NCBI GenBank assembly: GCA_900315195.1
Contig: OMYD01000028.1
Span: 1-40,549, forward strand
Reading direction: 5' to 3'
Source of the DNA: an uncultured Eubacteriales bacterium
GTDB lineage: Bacteria; Bacillota; Clostridia; Oscillospirales; Acutalibacteraceae
Length of the DNA stretch: 40,549 bases
Every line of letters starts with the position of its first letter. Position 1 is the stretch's first letter. Below are positions 34,067 to 40,549 of this stretch, piece after piece. The notes under the pieces are model-generated. The model was not told where the DNA came from and did not search any database. It saw only the letters and a program-made list of their open reading frames with translations. The position numbers were made by a program, and so were the translations under genes.

Positions 34067-34960
34067 ATGAAAACAACAAAAAAATTGATGACAATGATAT
34101 TAGCGTTTATGTTTGCTTTTGCTTCATTAATTACGGTAAAAGCCAATTCTTATTTGACTTCTGACGGCTATTATTTTTGGATGGAAGGCGATGAGGCGGT
34201 TGCGATTCACGGTTGTGACATCAGCAAAACACAGTTATTTTTTCCCGTTATGCTGGGAAACGCTTTTATTACTTCAATTGATGAAAACGCGTTTTTGCAG
34301 AATAAAACAATCAGTTCCGTTGAATTTGCTCAGTTAAGCCATATTACACGAATCGGAGACGGCGCGTTTTACGGATGTACCGGAATTGAGACGATTGCGC
34401 TTCCACAGAGGTTAAAAAAAGTATCGGAGAGCGTTTTTCAGAACTGCACAGCTCTTAATTCGGTTGAGCTCGGCAGTAATGTTGAATCAATCGATGCTCA
34501 GGCTTTTTATAATTGCCGTAATATGAATACAATTAATCTGCCTGAATCTCTTACATCTATCGGAACGCTGGCTTTCGCTGAATGTCAGAGTCTTGCTTAT
34601 CTTGAAATACCGCAATCAGTAACAAGCATAGCTGATTCAACTTTTCATAATGATTCAAACCTTACTCTCGGCGTATATTATGACTCATATGCATTTAATT
34701 ATGCAAAGGAAAAGGGTATTCCTTATGTTCTTATTGACAGCGTAATTCTCGGAGACGCTAACCTTGACGGTTTTTTAAACATTAATGACGTTACCGCAAT
34801 CCAACGTCACACGGCTGAATATCAAAAGCTTAACGAACTTCAGGCAAAAGCCGGAGATACAAACGGCGACGGAAAGATTTCAATTGACGACGCAACACTT
34901 ATCCAAAGTTATTTTGCGGAATTTGATATTACCGTTCCGATAGGCGAATTATTCAAATAA
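34067..34960 (+). CDS. Secreted BspA-type leucine-rich-repeat protein with a type I dockerin
   Basis: This 297-residue protein has a signal peptide (about 1-26, ending VKA/NS). About five LRR_5 (BspA-like) repeats follow (about 70-200, with patterns such as ITRIGDGAFYGCTGIETIALP, VESIDAQAFYNC and LTSIGTLAFAEC). A dockerin of two calcium-binding motifs closes it (about 228-290: GDANLDGFLNINDVT and GDTNGDGKISIDDAT). It has no catalytic domain. The LRR part probably binds a protein or carbohydrate, and the dockerin attaches it to a cohesin scaffold. No separate promoter is evident, so it may be read from the giant gene. The ATG follows AGAAAGGC by about 8 bases. Confidence 0.88.
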   Translation: MKTTKKLMTMILAFMFAFASLITVKANSYLTSDGYYFWMEGDEAVAIHGCDISKTQLFFPVMLGNAFITSIDENAFLQNKTISSVEFAQLSHITRIGDGAFYGCTGIETIALPQRLKKVSESVFQNCTALNSVELGSNVESIDAQAFYNCRNMNTINLPESLTSIGTLAFAECQSLAYLEIPQSVTSIADSTFHNDSNLTLGVYYDSYAFNYAKEKGIPYVLIDSVILGDANLDGFLNINDVTAIQRHTAEYQKLNELQAKAGDTNGDGKISIDDATLIQSYFAEFDITVPIGELFK

Positions 34961-34972
34961 TCAATCATAATT

Positions 34973-35002
34973 AAAGCGACAGGCATAATTGCTTGCCGCT
35001 TT
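34973..35002 (+). terminator. Terminator after the LRR-dockerin gene
   Basis: AAAGCG (34973-34978) pairs with CGCTTT (34997-35002), continuing as CAGGC/GCTTG inside, loop ATAATT. The tail TTATGTTT is only moderately T-rich. Confidence 0.65.
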
Positions 35003-35045
35003 TATGTTTAATACATTATTGTAACTAATATTTTTGCGATTATTC

Positions 35046-35074
35046 TTGATATTTTTCAAAAATAAATATATAAT
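35046..35074 (+). promoter_or_regulatory. Promoter of the NSS symporter gene
   Basis: TTGATA (35046-35051) and a perfect TATAAT (35069-35074) are separated by 17 bases, 31 bases before the ATG. Confidence 0.82.
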
Positions 35075-35105
35075 TGTATAAAATATACTTTTAGGAGAGA
35101 TATTT

Positions 35106-36629
35106 ATGGAAAAGAGAGGGCAGTGGAGCTCACGCTTCACATTTATCCTCGCTGCTGTCGGTTCAGCGGTAGGCTTAGGAAACGCGTGGCGTTTCCCGGG
35201 CTTGGCGGCTAAGCATGGCGGCGGCACATTTTTGGTGGTATACCTGTTCGCAATGCTTGTAATGGGTGTTCCGCTTCTGATGATGGAAATATCCATCGCC
35301 AGAAAATTCCGCAAGGGCGCAATTGAGTCCATGCGCGGTATCGGCAAAAAATGGGAGCCTGTAGGCTGGGCGGCGACGTCAAACGCGTTTGTAATTGTCT
35401 GCTACTATTCGGTAGTATTTGCCTGGGTTATACTTATGTTCCTCAACTCCTGGCAGTTCGGCGGGATGACAGGCGACAACGATGCGGCTTCGGGATTATT
35501 CCAAAAGCTGACTCATTCCACTTTTGCTATTGACGGAACAATGATTCCCGGTCAGGTGCTTGTTTGTCTGCTTATCGCGTGGGGTCTTATTTTTTTCTGC
35601 ATCCGCAACGGCGCAAAGTCAGTAGGCAAGGTTGTTAAATTTACGGTATTTGCTCCCGTGGTACTGCTTCTTATCATGGCTGTTAAGGGCTGCACAATGC
35701 CCGGTGCCATGGACGGTATCAAGATGCTCTTTGTTCCCGACGCTTCCGCGTTTTCAGACCCGACCCTGTGGGTTGACGCGGTAGGTCAGGTGTTCTACAG
35801 CCTGTCGATTATGATGGCGATTATGTTTGCCTACGGTTCATATCTCGGAGACGACGCGGATATCGCGGCGGACGCTATGATTATCGCTTTTTCTGACATG
35901 GCGGTAAGTGTTCTTTCCGGTATTGTTCTGTTCTCAACAATGGGCGGAACGGGAATGCTCGATCAGGTAACCGACAGCGGTATCGTAACCGCGTTTATCG
36001 TATATCCCCAGGCAATTGTAAATCTAACAGATTTAGGCTGGTTCAACGCAGTTTTCGGCGCGATTTTCTACCTCATGCTCATCACGCTCGCAATCGACTC
36101 GGCATTCTCAATTGTAGAGGGTATTTCGGCCGCTATTGCCGACAAGTTCCATATCAAGCCCAAGAGGGTTACAATCGCGGTTTGTGCGATAAGCGGCGTA
36201 ATTTCAATCCTGTTTGTATCTCAGGCAGGTCTTGCGTGGCTTGATATCGTCGACCACTGGGCTAACTCAGTCAATCTTATCATCGTTGGTATCCTTGAGT
36301 GTATCGCAATCGGATGGACTTTCAAGCTCAGAAAGGTACACAAGGAAATCAACAAAAACGCAAAACGCTTCAAAATGCCGCTTTGGTGGTTAGTCGCTTC
36401 AATCAGATTTGTCGCTCCTGTTTTGCTTGCGGGTCTGTTCGGCTGGAATATGTATGATCTGTTCTTGAAAAACAACGGCAACTACGGCGATTATCCCATG
36501 TGGGCGATCATTTGGGCAGGCTGGGTTATATCCGCTTTGGTATTTATCAGCGGCTTTATCGCGAAAGTTGTTGTAGCCCGCAAAAAGAAGAATGGTTTTA
36601 TCGAGGACGAGGTTGTTTGGGAGGATTAA
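35106..36629 (+). CDS. Neurotransmitter:sodium symporter (NSS/SNF) family transporter
   Basis: This 507-residue inner-membrane protein has about twelve hydrophobic segments and belongs to the bacterial NSS family (LeuT/MhsT type). It uses the sodium gradient to import amino acids or related amines. The hallmark of segment 1, VGSAVGLGNAWRFP (residues 18-31), forms part of the sodium and substrate sites. The substrate is not predictable by eye; hydrophobic or aromatic amino acids and tryptamine-like amines are common. TTAGGAGAG precedes the ATG. The gene is monocistronic, with its own promoter and terminator. An Lrp-type regulator and an aminotransferase gene lie downstream, so amino-acid use is a theme here. 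Confidence 0.93.
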   Translation: MEKRGQWSSRFTFILAAVGSAVGLGNAWRFPGLAAKHGGGTFLVVYLFAMLVMGVPLLMMEISIARKFRKGAIESMRGIGKKWEPVGWAATSNAFVIVCYYSVVFAWVILMFLNSWQFGGMTGDNDAASGLFQKLTHSTFAIDGTMIPGQVLVCLLIAWGLIFFCIRNGAKSVGKVVKFTVFAPVVLLLIMAVKGCTMPGAMDGIKMLFVPDASAFSDPTLWVDAVGQVFYSLSIMMAIMFAYGSYLGDDADIAADAMIIAFSDMAVSVLSGIVLFSTMGGTGMLDQVTDSGIVTAFIVYPQAIVNLTDLGWFNAVFGAIFYLMLITLAIDSAFSIVEGISAAIADKFHIKPKRVTIAVCAISGVISILFVSQAGLAWLDIVDHWANSVNLIIVGILECIAIGWTFKLRKVHKEINKNAKRFKMPLWWLVASIRFVAPVLLAGLFGWNMYDLFLKNNGNYGDYPMWAIIWAGWVISALVFISGFIAKVVVARKKKNGFIEDEVVWED

Positions 36630-36648
36630 TAATCCGAAATAAAACCCC

Positions 36649-36677
36649 TTGTATAAATTGAATAAATGATGTATAAT
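36649..36677 (+). promoter_or_regulatory. Promoter of the LOR-lrp-aminotransferase-ispE operon
   Basis: TTGTAT (36649-36654) and TATAAT (36672-36677) are separated by 17 bases. The -10 touches the first bases of the symporter's terminator hairpin. Confidence 0.65.
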
Positions 36678-36717
36678 AACCATAGGTATACTTATTTGTG
36701 TATCTATGGTTATTTTT
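36676..36717 (+). terminator. Terminator of the symporter gene, overlapping the next promoter
   Basis: A 16-bp stem (36676-36691 with 36698-36713, two G-U pairs) with a 6-base loop is followed by five Ts. A transcript begun at the overlapping promoter would lack most of the 5' arm and so escape termination. Confidence 0.85.
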
Positions 36718-36732
36718 ATACGGTGATTATTT

Positions 36733-37221
36733 ATGAAGCTGCATTTGAAACGTGATTTATCGGCGAGTGACGCCGGCTTTACGGTTTTTGATGAGAGCGG
36801 AATGGAAAAGTACCGCGCTGTTTCCGTAAAGACTAAGGTTACAAAGAAGACTAATCTATTATTGCTCAACAGTCAGGGGGAAACTGCGGCAAAAATCCGC
36901 CGCCTTCCGATTGTCGGCACATATACCTTTGTGCTTAAGGTCGCAAAGTCGCACATCACCTTTGTTATTGTCCCGACCAAGAACGGAATCCTCTCGTATT
37001 TTTACGGAAATAACTGGCACATTAACGGCAGCATAGCAGCGAAAAATTTTACAATAATCGATGTTGACAAGTCGGTAATACTTAGCCATCGCAAGCACAC
37101 CGACTACTGCACGCTTGAAATATTTGACGAGGACAACGAGCTGTACTGCGTCGCGGCGTCAATATGCGCCAACCTTATTAACACAATTGAAAAACCCGTC
37201 GTACAGGCGGCAAAAATATAA
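36733..37221 (+). CDS. Tubby C-terminal / LURP-one-related-like protein
   Basis: This 162-residue protein has no signal peptide or clear membrane segment. Alternating beta strands with the pattern LHLKRDLSASDAGFTVFDESG, LLLLNSQGETAAKIRR, FVLKVAKSHITFVIVP and NNWHINGSIAAKNFTIID resemble the LURP-one-related / phospholipid-scramblase-like fold (tubby barrel). The assignment is by pattern only. Bacterial members are mostly uncharacterised. It is the first gene after the promoter at 36649, and the Lrp gene starts 16 bases after its stop. An upstream ribosome site is weak (GGTGAT about 7 bases before the ATG). Confidence 0.65.
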   Translation: MKLHLKRDLSASDAGFTVFDESGMEKYRAVSVKTKVTKKTNLLLLNSQGETAAKIRRLPIVGTYTFVLKVAKSHITFVIVPTKNGILSYFYGNNWHINGSIAAKNFTIIDVDKSVILSHRKHTDYCTLEIFDEDNELYCVAASICANLINTIEKPVVQAAKI

Positions 37222-37237
37222 ATCGGAGGGTTATATT

Positions 37238-37711
37238 ATGAATAAACTGTTAAAGCTTTTAAGTGAAAACGCGCATTTTTCAACAGCTGAACTGGCGGCA
37301 ATGCTCGGCGAGAGCGAGGAAGCCGTAAAAGCGCAGATTAAAGAATATGAGGATAAGGGAATTATCAAAGGATATCAGGCAATTATTAACTGCGACGACG
37401 GCTACGTCGAGGCGCTTATTGAGTTAAAGGTAACTCCTAAAAAGGAAACAGGTTTTGATGAAATAGCCGGAATGTGTATGGTGTTTGACGAGGTTGAGTC
37501 GGTTTATCTTATGGCGGGTGTATATGACCTTGCGCTTATTGTTCGCGGACAGACTATGCAGGACATAGCCATGTTTGTGGCCAAAAAGCTGTCTACTATT
37601 GAGGGAGTTCTTTCAACCGGCACCCACTTTATTATGAAGCGCTACAAGGACAGAGGTCTCAACCTTACTGATTTTGACAGCGAAATAGATGAGAGGAGTT
37701 TAATCCTGTGA
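37238..37711 (+). CDS. Lrp/AsnC-family transcriptional regulator
   Basis: This 157-residue regulator has an N-terminal winged helix-turn-helix (about 1-50, FSTAELAAMLGESEEAVKAQIKEYEDKGIIKGY) and a C-terminal RAM/AsnC ligand-binding domain (about 65-145, ending VLSTGTHFIMKRYKDRG). Such proteins form octamers and sense amino acids. I use the ATG at 37238, which follows GGAGGG by 8 bases; an upstream in-frame start would overlap the previous gene by about 100 bases. The TGA stop overlaps the next gene's GTG by 4 bases. It probably controls its own operon and the aminotransferase. Confidence 0.9.
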   Translation: MNKLLKLLSENAHFSTAELAAMLGESEEAVKAQIKEYEDKGIIKGYQAIINCDDGYVEALIELKVTPKKETGFDEIAGMCMVFDEVESVYLMAGVYDLALIVRGQTMQDIAMFVAKKLSTIEGVLSTGTHFIMKRYKDRGLNLTDFDSEIDERSLIL

Positions 37712-38889
37712 TAGACTATTCCAAATACCTGAACAGCAGCATTCAGTCGCTAAGCCCTTCAGGTATCAGAAAATTTTTTGATATTGCCAACGAGATGGAT
37801 CATGTTATCTCGCTGAGTATCGGCGAGCCTGATTTCCAGACGCCTTGGCATATCCGCGACGAAGGCATACGCAGTCTTGAAAAGGGCAGAACATGGTATT
37901 CGCCTAACCGAGGCTTTGCTGATTTGCTTGAACAGATTTCCAAATACTATGAAAGACGTTTTTCGCTTACATATAATCCTTCAGAGCAGGTTCTTGTTAC
38001 TGTAGGAGGCAGCGAGGCTATTGATTTAGCGTTCCGCACGCTTGTTGAAAAGGGCGACGAGGTTATTATCCCTCAGCCTGCTTTCGTCTGCTACAATCCC
38101 TTGTGTGTTATGGCAGGCGGCGTTCCCGTAAATATCAACACCAAAAACGAAGATAATTTCCGCCTTAAAGCCGCTGATTTGGAAGCTGCAATTACCCCAA
38201 AAACAAAGCTTGTTGTATTGCCATTCCCGAACAATCCCACAGGCGCTATCATGGAGCGCAAAGACTTGGAAGAAATCGCCGAGGTTATAAAGCGTCATGA
38301 TTTGTTTGTGCTTTCCGATGAAATCTACTGCGAGCTGACCTACGGCGACCTTAACCATGTTTCAATCGCTTCGATTGATGGCATGTATGAGCGCACGGTT
38401 GTAATCAACGGCTTCTCAAAGTCATACGCAATGACGGGCTGGAGACTCGGTTACGCTTTGGGACCCGCACCCGTTATAGCTCAGATGACCAAGCTTCACC
38501 AGTACGGAATTATGTCAGCGCCTACTACAGCCCAGTACGCGGCTATTGAGGCTCTGAAAAACGGCGACCGCGACGTCAACTATATGCGCGACGAATATGA
38601 TATGCGCCGCCGTCTGGTAGTTGACAGCTTTAACGCGATGGGGCTTAGCTGCTTTGAGCCTCTGGGCGCGTTTTATGTGTTCCCGTGCATTAAATCCACG
38701 GGGCTTACCTCAGAAGAGTTCTGTACACGCCTTATCATGGAAAAGCATGTCGCTGTTGTGCCCGGCAACGCGTTCGGCGAATGCGGCGAGGGCTTTGTAA
38801 GAGTATCTTATTCATATTCACTCAGCCATCTTAAGGCGGCGCTGGAGCGAATCAAAGAGTTTTTGGGAGAGCTGAAAAATGGAGATTAA
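37708..38889 (+). CDS. PLP-dependent class I/II aminotransferase
   Basis: This 393-residue enzyme of fold type I (aspartate-aminotransferase family, subgroup I-gamma like) moves an amino group between an amino acid and a keto acid. The pyridoxal-binding lysine is Lys238 in NGFSKSYAMTGWRLGY. Other landmarks are SIGEPDFQTP, PFPNNPTGA and the C-terminal GFVRVSYS arginine. The exact substrate is open; annotations of close family types include aspartate and aromatic aminotransferases. It starts with GTG (AGAGGAG upstream), overlaps the Lrp gene by 4 bases and ispE by 11, so all three are translationally coupled. Confidence 0.92.
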   Translation: MIDYSKYLNSSIQSLSPSGIRKFFDIANEMDHVISLSIGEPDFQTPWHIRDEGIRSLEKGRTWYSPNRGFADLLEQISKYYERRFSLTYNPSEQVLVTVGGSEAIDLAFRTLVEKGDEVIIPQPAFVCYNPLCVMAGGVPVNINTKNEDNFRLKAADLEAAITPKTKLVVLPFPNNPTGAIMERKDLEEIAEVIKRHDLFVLSDEIYCELTYGDLNHVSIASIDGMYERTVVINGFSKSYAMTGWRLGYALGPAPVIAQMTKLHQYGIMSAPTTAQYAAIEALKNGDRDVNYMRDEYDMRRRLVVDSFNAMGLSCFEPLGAFYVFPCIKSTGLTSEEFCTRLIMEKHVAVVPGNAFGECGEGFVRVSYSYSLSHLKAALERIKEFLGELKNGD

Positions 38890-39748
38890 GCTTAAAGCTC
38901 CTGCGAAAATTAATCTTTCTCTTGACGTTTTGGGAAAGCGACCCGACGGCTACCATGAGCTTGCGACGGTAATGCAGGCGGTGGATTTGTATGATGAAAT
39001 CACATTAACCGACAACGACAGCGGCAAAGTTACTATTTCATGCGATTACGAAGGCGTGCCATGCGACGACAGAAATATATGCGCCAAGGCGGCTTATAAG
39101 TTTTTTGACTATTGCAGGCTGCCTGTTTCCGGCGTTCATATCGACATAAAGAAAACTATTCCCACGCAGGCGGGGCTTGCGGGAGGCAGCAGCGACGGCG
39201 CGGCTGTTATTGTAGGTCTGAACAGCATGTTCAACACCAAGCTCAGTCCTAAAGAAATGTTAGACATAGGCGAGAGGGTAGGAGCCGACGTTCCGTTCTG
39301 CATTGCGGGCGGAATAAAGCTTTGTACAGGCATTGGCGGAACAATGAAAAAGCTTCCGTCGCTCCACGGCGCTCATATCGTTATCTGTAAGCCCGATACC
39401 GTCAGCGTATCAACAGCCGAAGCTTATCAGATGGTTGACGCGCTCGCGCCTCATCCGTGCTACACCGACGAAATGGTTAAGGCGCTGTACAGCAGAGACT
39501 TCTTCATGATAACCTCAACTATTTTCAACGACTTTGAGCTTGCACTGCAAATACCGGAGGTTGCTGAAATCAAAAAAATCATGCTCAAAAACAAGGCCAG
39601 AGGCGCGGGTATGTCAGGCTCGGGCTCGGCGGTTTTCGCGGTTTTCTCAAACGAAAACAAAGCTAAAAAGTGCGTTGATGCGCTTAAAGCGGATTACCCT
39701 AAAACCTTTCTGTGCAAACCGATAAAAATCGGCTGTTCAATTGAATAA
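38879..39748 (+). CDS. ispE: 4-diphosphocytidyl-2-C-methyl-D-erythritol kinase
   Basis: IspE phosphorylates CDP-methylerythritol in the non-mevalonate (MEP) route to isoprenoids. The 289-residue GHMP kinase shows KAPAKINLSLDVLGKRPDGYHEL at its N-terminus, the ATP-binding glycine loop PTQAGLAGGSSDGAA (about 96-110), GADVPFCIAGG and the C-terminal MSGSGSAVFAVF. The length is normal. The ATG lies within the end of the aminotransferase gene, with GGGAGAG 6 bases before it. It is the last gene before a terminator-like hairpin that overlaps the start of spoIIR. Confidence 0.95.
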   Translation: MEIKLKAPAKINLSLDVLGKRPDGYHELATVMQAVDLYDEITLTDNDSGKVTISCDYEGVPCDDRNICAKAAYKFFDYCRLPVSGVHIDIKKTIPTQAGLAGGSSDGAAVIVGLNSMFNTKLSPKEMLDIGERVGADVPFCIAGGIKLCTGIGGTMKKLPSLHGAHIVICKPDTVSVSTAEAYQMVDALAPHPCYTDEMVKALYSRDFFMITSTIFNDFELALQIPEVAEIKKIMLKNKARGAGMSGSGSAVFAVFSNENKAKKCVDALKADYPKTFLCKPIKIGCSIE

Positions 39749-39754
39749 CTAATC

Positions 39755-39810
39755 ATGACCTGTCAATAATTTCCATTAGTAAACGAAATGAAAGGCAGGT
39801 CATTATTTTT
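39755..39810 (+). terminator. Terminator-like hairpin overlapping the spoIIR start
   Basis: ATGACCTGTC (39755-39764) pairs with GGCAGGTCAT (39794-39803), one G-U pair, followed by TTATTTTT. The loop is 29 bases long and contains the ATG at 39788; the 3' arm contains the only ribosome-site-like bases. It can end the ispE transcript and would also hide the spoIIR start in any read-through RNA. Confidence 0.65.
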
Positions 39811-40405
39811 GAAAAACTTTATTAAAGCCGCTTGCGTGGCGTTCATACTTACAGTTGTTTACACAATGATTCCTTTTCAGGCGGCGTGCTCCGACATTAC
39901 CGACGACGTTTTCCGCATGCATATTCTCGCAAATTCCGACAGTGAGGAGGATCAGAACCTAAAGCTAAAGGTGCGCGATAGGCTGCTTGAGTGTTCCCAA
40001 ACGCTTTTTGAGCAGGCTAAAAGCAAGGAAGAAGCCGAGAAAGTAGTTGCCGACCATTTGCAGGAGCTAGCCGACGCCGCCACTGCAGAAATAGCCGAAA
40101 ACGGATACAATTATGCTGTACAAGCCGAGATAACGCGCATGTACTTCACAACTAGGCATTATGAAAATTACACCCTCCCGTCCGGAATGTATGACGCATT
40201 GAGAATAACAATAGGCGAGGGCAAGGGGCACAACTGGTGGTGCGTAATGTTTCCGTCGCTGTGCATAAACACCAGCGCCGACGGCGACCGCAAAACCAAA
40301 GAGACGCTCGGAGACGAGGAATATGATTTGGTAAAGAACGAAAAACATGAATATAAGTTTTTTATCGTGGAATTTTTTGAAAAAATCCGCTCATCTTTCT
40401 TTTAA
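39788..40405 (+). CDS. spoIIR: Stage II sporulation protein R
   Basis: SpoIIR is made in the forespore and secreted into the intermembrane space, where it triggers SpoIIGA to process pro-sigma-E in the mother cell. The 205-residue protein has an N-terminal membrane segment or signal (about 9-27) and the SpoIIR domain (about 35-175: FRMHILANSDSEEDQ, LKVRDRLLE, NWWCVMFPSLC). The start is uncertain. The ATG at 39788 has no ribosome site. The in-frame TTG at 39809 has GGCAGG about 9 bases upstream and still leaves the signal intact. No clear sigma-F promoter was found. It supports a spore-forming organism. Confidence 0.9.
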   Translation: MKGRSLFLKNFIKAACVAFILTVVYTMIPFQAACSDITDDVFRMHILANSDSEEDQNLKLKVRDRLLECSQTLFEQAKSKEEAEKVVADHLQELADAATAEIAENGYNYAVQAEITRMYFTTRHYENYTLPSGMYDALRITIGEGKGHNWWCVMFPSLCINTSADGDRKTKETLGDEEYDLVKNEKHEYKFFIVEFFEKIRSSFF

Positions 40406-40458
40406 GTCCTTTTTTTGGGACATACTACGGTGTATAATAATATAAAGCTTAACGTAAA

Positions 40459-40523
40459 TTGTCAAAGTGAACCCCAAGTTTTTTCGAAATTTTTGCTAAG
40501 TTAGTTGGGGTTCACCTTGACAA
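40459..40523. repeat. 19-bp inverted repeat pair around a 27-bp centre
   Basis: TTGTCAAAGTGAACCCCAA (40459-40477) and TTGGGGTTCACCTTGACAA (40505-40523) are inverted copies with a single mismatch. No T run follows on either strand, so this is not an ordinary terminator. It resembles the ends of a small inserted element or two facing binding or transposase sites. A TATAAT at 40433-40438 lies just upstream. Confidence 0.7.
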
Positions 40524-40549
40524 AAGTGCAGGGTATATATTTGGATATT

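Noticed and set aside
40459-40523. Intrinsic terminator of spoIIR
   Set aside because: Although the stem is long, neither side is followed by a T tract, and the 27-base centre is long for a terminator loop.
1-40549. CRISPR arrays, tRNA or rRNA genes, prophage
   Set aside because: No regularly spaced repeats, cloverleaf sequences, rRNA segments or phage structural genes were recognised on either strand.

Overview
The window looks like the chromosome of a starch-degrading, spore-forming gut Firmicute of the Ruminococcaceae/Oscillospiraceae, probably a Ruminococcus related to R. bromii. The evidence is a secreted protein with two CBM26-like starch-binding modules and a type I dockerin, a secreted GH13 alpha-amylase directly behind it, a second dockerin protein, a type III glutamine synthetase paired with an ANTAR regulator, and the sporulation gene spoIIR. 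Moderate G+C, AT-rich spacers, good sigma-A-type promoters and several TTG/GTG starts fit this. The species call is inference; no rRNA or tRNA gene was seen.

Layout. (1) 1-5473, mostly minus strand: a small membrane protein and an amidohydrolase; a truncated esterase abutting the C-terminal remnant of a serine recombinase (mobile-element scar); an AraC/GyrI-like regulator and a nucleoside phosphorylase, each followed by a copy of the same ~34-bp repeat; and a 23S rRNA uracil methyltransferase. (2) 5594-9485, plus strand: a NusG-II-domain protein and a Gx-type membrane protein, then GSIII (glnN) behind a leader terminator, and an ANTAR RNA-binding regulator. (3) 9486-14922: carA, then carB fused in frame to dapF. 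(4) 15056-20051: a tight housekeeping operon (DUF951, prfA, tsaC/sua5, coaE, lytic transglycosylase) followed by an M18 aminopeptidase. (5) 20252-34960: a surface/secreted cluster: CBM26-dockerin protein, alpha-amylase, a 3125-residue exported protein built from diverged ~150-residue modules, a 51-residue peptide gene, and a BspA-type LRR protein with a dockerin. (6) 35106-40405: an NSS-family sodium:amino-acid symporter, a tubby/LURP-one-like protein, an Lrp/AsnC regulator, a class I aminotransferase, ispE and spoIIR. The window ends in a near-perfect 19-bp inverted repeat.

How the parts may work together. The dockerin proteins and amylase are likely parts of an extracellular starch-degrading complex (amylosome) with starch adhesion. 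The giant protein, the 51-residue peptide and the LRR-dockerin protein lie in series on the same strand and are the best candidate for an undescribed surface system. GSIII and the ANTAR protein probably form a nitrogen-control unit acting by antitermination. The CarB-DapF fusion physically joins carbamoyl-phosphate synthesis to lysine/peptidoglycan precursor synthesis. Everything here was read by eye; family names rest on recognised motifs and not on database searches.
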